From a candidate division WS1 bacterium (lineage in GTDB: Bacteria > Armatimonadota > Zipacnadia > Zipacnadales > UBA5352): a stretch of 34,898 nt of DNA. This document shows, piece by piece, positions 33,281-34,898 of the stretch (position 1 is its first letter; each line of letters begins with the position of its first letter). Both the position numbers and the translations under genes were made by a program. Below the pieces are notes generated by a model. The model did not search any database and had not been told where the DNA came from. It saw only the letters and a list, made by a program, of their open reading frames with translations. The DNA is taken from NCBI GenBank assembly GCA_003566775.1, contig PXBW01000079.1:82635-117532 (forward strand), given 5' to 3'.

Positions 33281-34898
33281 ATGTTCCGGAAACTGCTGCT
33301 GACAACAGTAGTTATTAGTGTGGCTCTACTGGGTGCGCTGCCCGCGCGCGCAGACGATGGAGACAGCCGCGGTTTCTTCATCGAGAGCTTTACTCCGCCT
33401 CCCACCACCGGCCCCGAAGGGCCGGCGCAGGAGCTTGTACCCGGTTCTGATGAGTATGAGATTGATCTGCAGCTTCCGTCCGGGCTTGCGCTGCGGCGGT
33501 CGTTCAGTCGGGGTGAGATTGACAGGCGCGATACGATCTTCGACACGGCGATCAGGGAGGATGCGCGTTCGGCGGCGGAGATCACGCTCGGCGATCGCAC
33601 GTCGATGCACTTCAGTCGGGATGAGCGGGCGGTGAGCGATGTTCTGCTGAACCTGCTCGAGCGCGAGACGACCACGGCGATGGGCTTTTCGCAGGAGTTC
33701 GGCAGCGGGGCCACTGCGGGCATGTTCGAGGCGGAGCGCTCGCTGCACGTGGAGGAGAAGCCGGACGAGGACGCACTGCGAACGCTTACTCCCAGCCTCG
33801 GGTTGGACACGGGACTCGGAGAAGGAACGCATCTGTCCGCGGGATTCACTCAGCGGGAGTCCGAGGAGGATGCCTCCCGACTGCAGGAGACCCGTTACGG
33901 TGCCGAGTTGACGATGGCGCTCTCCGGCGGCGAGGGCCGGGCGCAGTACGACTATCTGCAGAGGATGGCTGAGGGCAGCAGCACCCGCCAGCAGATCGTG
34001 GACATCTCGGCCCCGTTCCAGGTGCCGGGTGGAGTACTGCTTGCCGAGCACTATCAGCGGGACAGGTTGATCAACGATCGCGAGCAGGTGGATCGCGATA
34101 CGAAGTTCATTGTGCCGCTCTCCATTCTGCACGACGGCGCCGAGGCGAGTTACACGCAGGTGGCGAAGATCCGAGGCGACAGCCGCGAGCAGAAGAGCCA
34201 GTTCGCGTTCGTCACCCCGCTTGACTTGTTCGGGCATGCCGCCAGCTTCGAACATACCTCCACCGAAACGATCGATAACGCCGAGGTGGAGGATGAGCAC
34301 ATCTATCGGCTTGCGGCGGACATCGGCGGGAGTCAGGCGATGATCGATCGGACCGACACCTTCAAGGCAGTCGGCGATGATGAGCCCAGTCACCACCGCC
34401 GCTGGCGCTTATTCAGCCCGGAGCTTACGCTTGCCACCGACACGACGCTGCATGCCACGCATGTGCGGCATGAGCGCGACGGCGACGAACTCTCACGCAT
34501 GTCGCGGATGAAGCTCGACTTCGCACATCTGGACCCGCTGACTGTCAGGGCGACGCACACCATGCACGAGACTCCGGGCGAGCGCACGAGGCACGACAGC
34601 GACATCCGGACACTGCTGCGCCTCGCCGGCAATGCGCGGCTCAGCGGCTCGATCAGGGAGAGACAGTTGAGAGACGGCTCGCCGGAGATCGTGCGCCACC
34701 TCGAAGTGCAGCGTGACAAGGCGAGTGACGGAGACGTGGATGTCCGGTTCGGCTACACCTCGTTTGGCGCGCAGGAAGAGGACACCGACAGTGCGATGCT
34801 GGCGCAGGTCAACGTAGGTGAGCAGTCATCGGTCGGCCTCAGCGCGACCTACAGCGAGTACAATGAACGGCGGATGCAGCCTCTGCCCGAGCCGACCA
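33281..34898 (+). CDS. Secreted beta-rich, probably outer-membrane protein (3' end outside window)
   Basis: The frame is open from the ATG at 33281 to the last base, 539 residues with no stop. A clear signal peptide (MFRKLLLTTVVISVALLGAL, then PARA before DDGD) exports it. After a Pro-rich stretch the rest alternates short polar and hydrophobic strands (for example TLHATHVRHERDGDELSRMS, KLDFAHLDPLTVRATHTMHE), many of them starting with repeats of ATD/SATY-like text, as in large outer-membrane beta barrels. It is very rich in Glu, Asp, Arg and Thr, and no Cys is seen in the visible part. I cannot assign a family. It has its own promoter and a structured leader and is divergent from the 769-residue secreted protein. 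Confidence 0.7.
   Translation, partial: MFRKLLLTTVVISVALLGALPARADDGDSRGFFIESFTPPPTTGPEGPAQELVPGSDEYEIDLQLPSGLALRRSFSRGEIDRRDTIFDTAIREDARSAAEITLGDRTSMHFSRDERAVSDVLLNLLERETTTAMGFSQEFGSGATAGMFEAERSLHVEEKPDEDALRTLTPSLGLDTGLGEGTHLSAGFTQRESEEDASRLQETRYGAELTMALSGGEGRAQYDYLQRMAEGSSTRQQIVDISAPFQVPGGVLLAEHYQRDRLINDREQVDRDTKFIVPLSILHDGAEASYTQVAKIRGDSREQKSQFAFVTPLDLFGHAASFEHTSTETIDNAEVEDEHIYRLAADIGGSQAMIDRTDTFKAVGDDEPSHHRRWRLFSPELTLATDTTLHATHVRHERDGDELSRMSRMKLDFAHLDPLTVRATHTMHETPGERTRHDSDIRTLLRLAGNARLSGSIRERQLRDGSPEIVRHLEVQRDKASDGDVDVRFGYTSFGAQEEDTDSAMLAQVNVGEQSSVGLSATYSEYNERRMQPLPEPT

Overview
The window looks like a chromosomal segment from a GC-rich, flagellated bacterium with two membranes. P-ring and L-ring genes (flgI, flgH) require an outer membrane. 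The short prepilin-like protein at 28054-28785, with an N-terminus of the FTLIELLVVIAIIAIL type, a Phe-Pro-Val-Phe segment followed by Arg/Ala repeats, and an H-X9-DG motif, is of a kind common in Armatimonadota and Planctomycetota-like lineages. URO-D-like, pectate-lyase-like and large OPT-like membrane proteins fit the same picture. My best guess is Armatimonadota or a neighbouring uncultured phylum; this is inference from protein style, not a computed placement.

Layout. 1-168: 3' end of an SGNH-type hydrolase, then a strong hairpin. 366-4958 (minus): a probable nuclease-fold protein overlapping a URO-D/MtaA-like protein by 4 bases, an Eis-like acetyltransferase, and a secreted pectate-lyase-like protein. 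5259-10071 (plus): a sigma70-type promoter and structured leader, a membrane-anchored YvcK, then gap, pgk and tpiA, with a hairpin between gap and pgk and a terminator after tpiA. 10128-17469 (minus): a ten-gene flagellar operon flgF-flgG-flgA-flgH-flgI-flgJ-flgM-flgN-flgK-flgL behind a good FliA (sigma28) promoter. 17872-18432 (minus): signal peptidase I with its own promoter. 18967-27846 (plus): an unusual four-gene membrane locus. 28054-28785: the prepilin-like protein. 28786-30248: a gene-poor stretch with REP-like repeats, one AT-richer orphan gene and a structured terminator. 30395-32704 (minus): a secreted multidomain protein with a probable transglutaminase/papain-like domain. 33281-34898 (plus): the 5' part of a secreted, probably outer-membrane beta-rich protein that runs off the window.

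How the genes work together. YvcK (control of carbon flux and envelope synthesis) lies beside the lower-glycolysis trio. The flagellar operon encodes distal and proximal rod, both rings, hook-filament junction proteins, their chaperone and the anti-sigma factor FlgM; a sigma28 promoter in front of it suggests feedback through FlgM export.

The most novel-looking item is 18967-27846. It encodes a stripped-down FtsX-like permease, a LolD/MacB-type ATPase with an added N-terminal zinc ribbon, and a giant (about 1650 residue) protein. The giant protein joins a secreted M28-peptidase-like domain with lost metal ligands to an FtsX-like permease. A 661-residue OPT-like membrane protein follows. I read this as an asymmetric type VII-style ABC machine whose extracytoplasmic part is a degenerate peptidase; its substrate is unknown.
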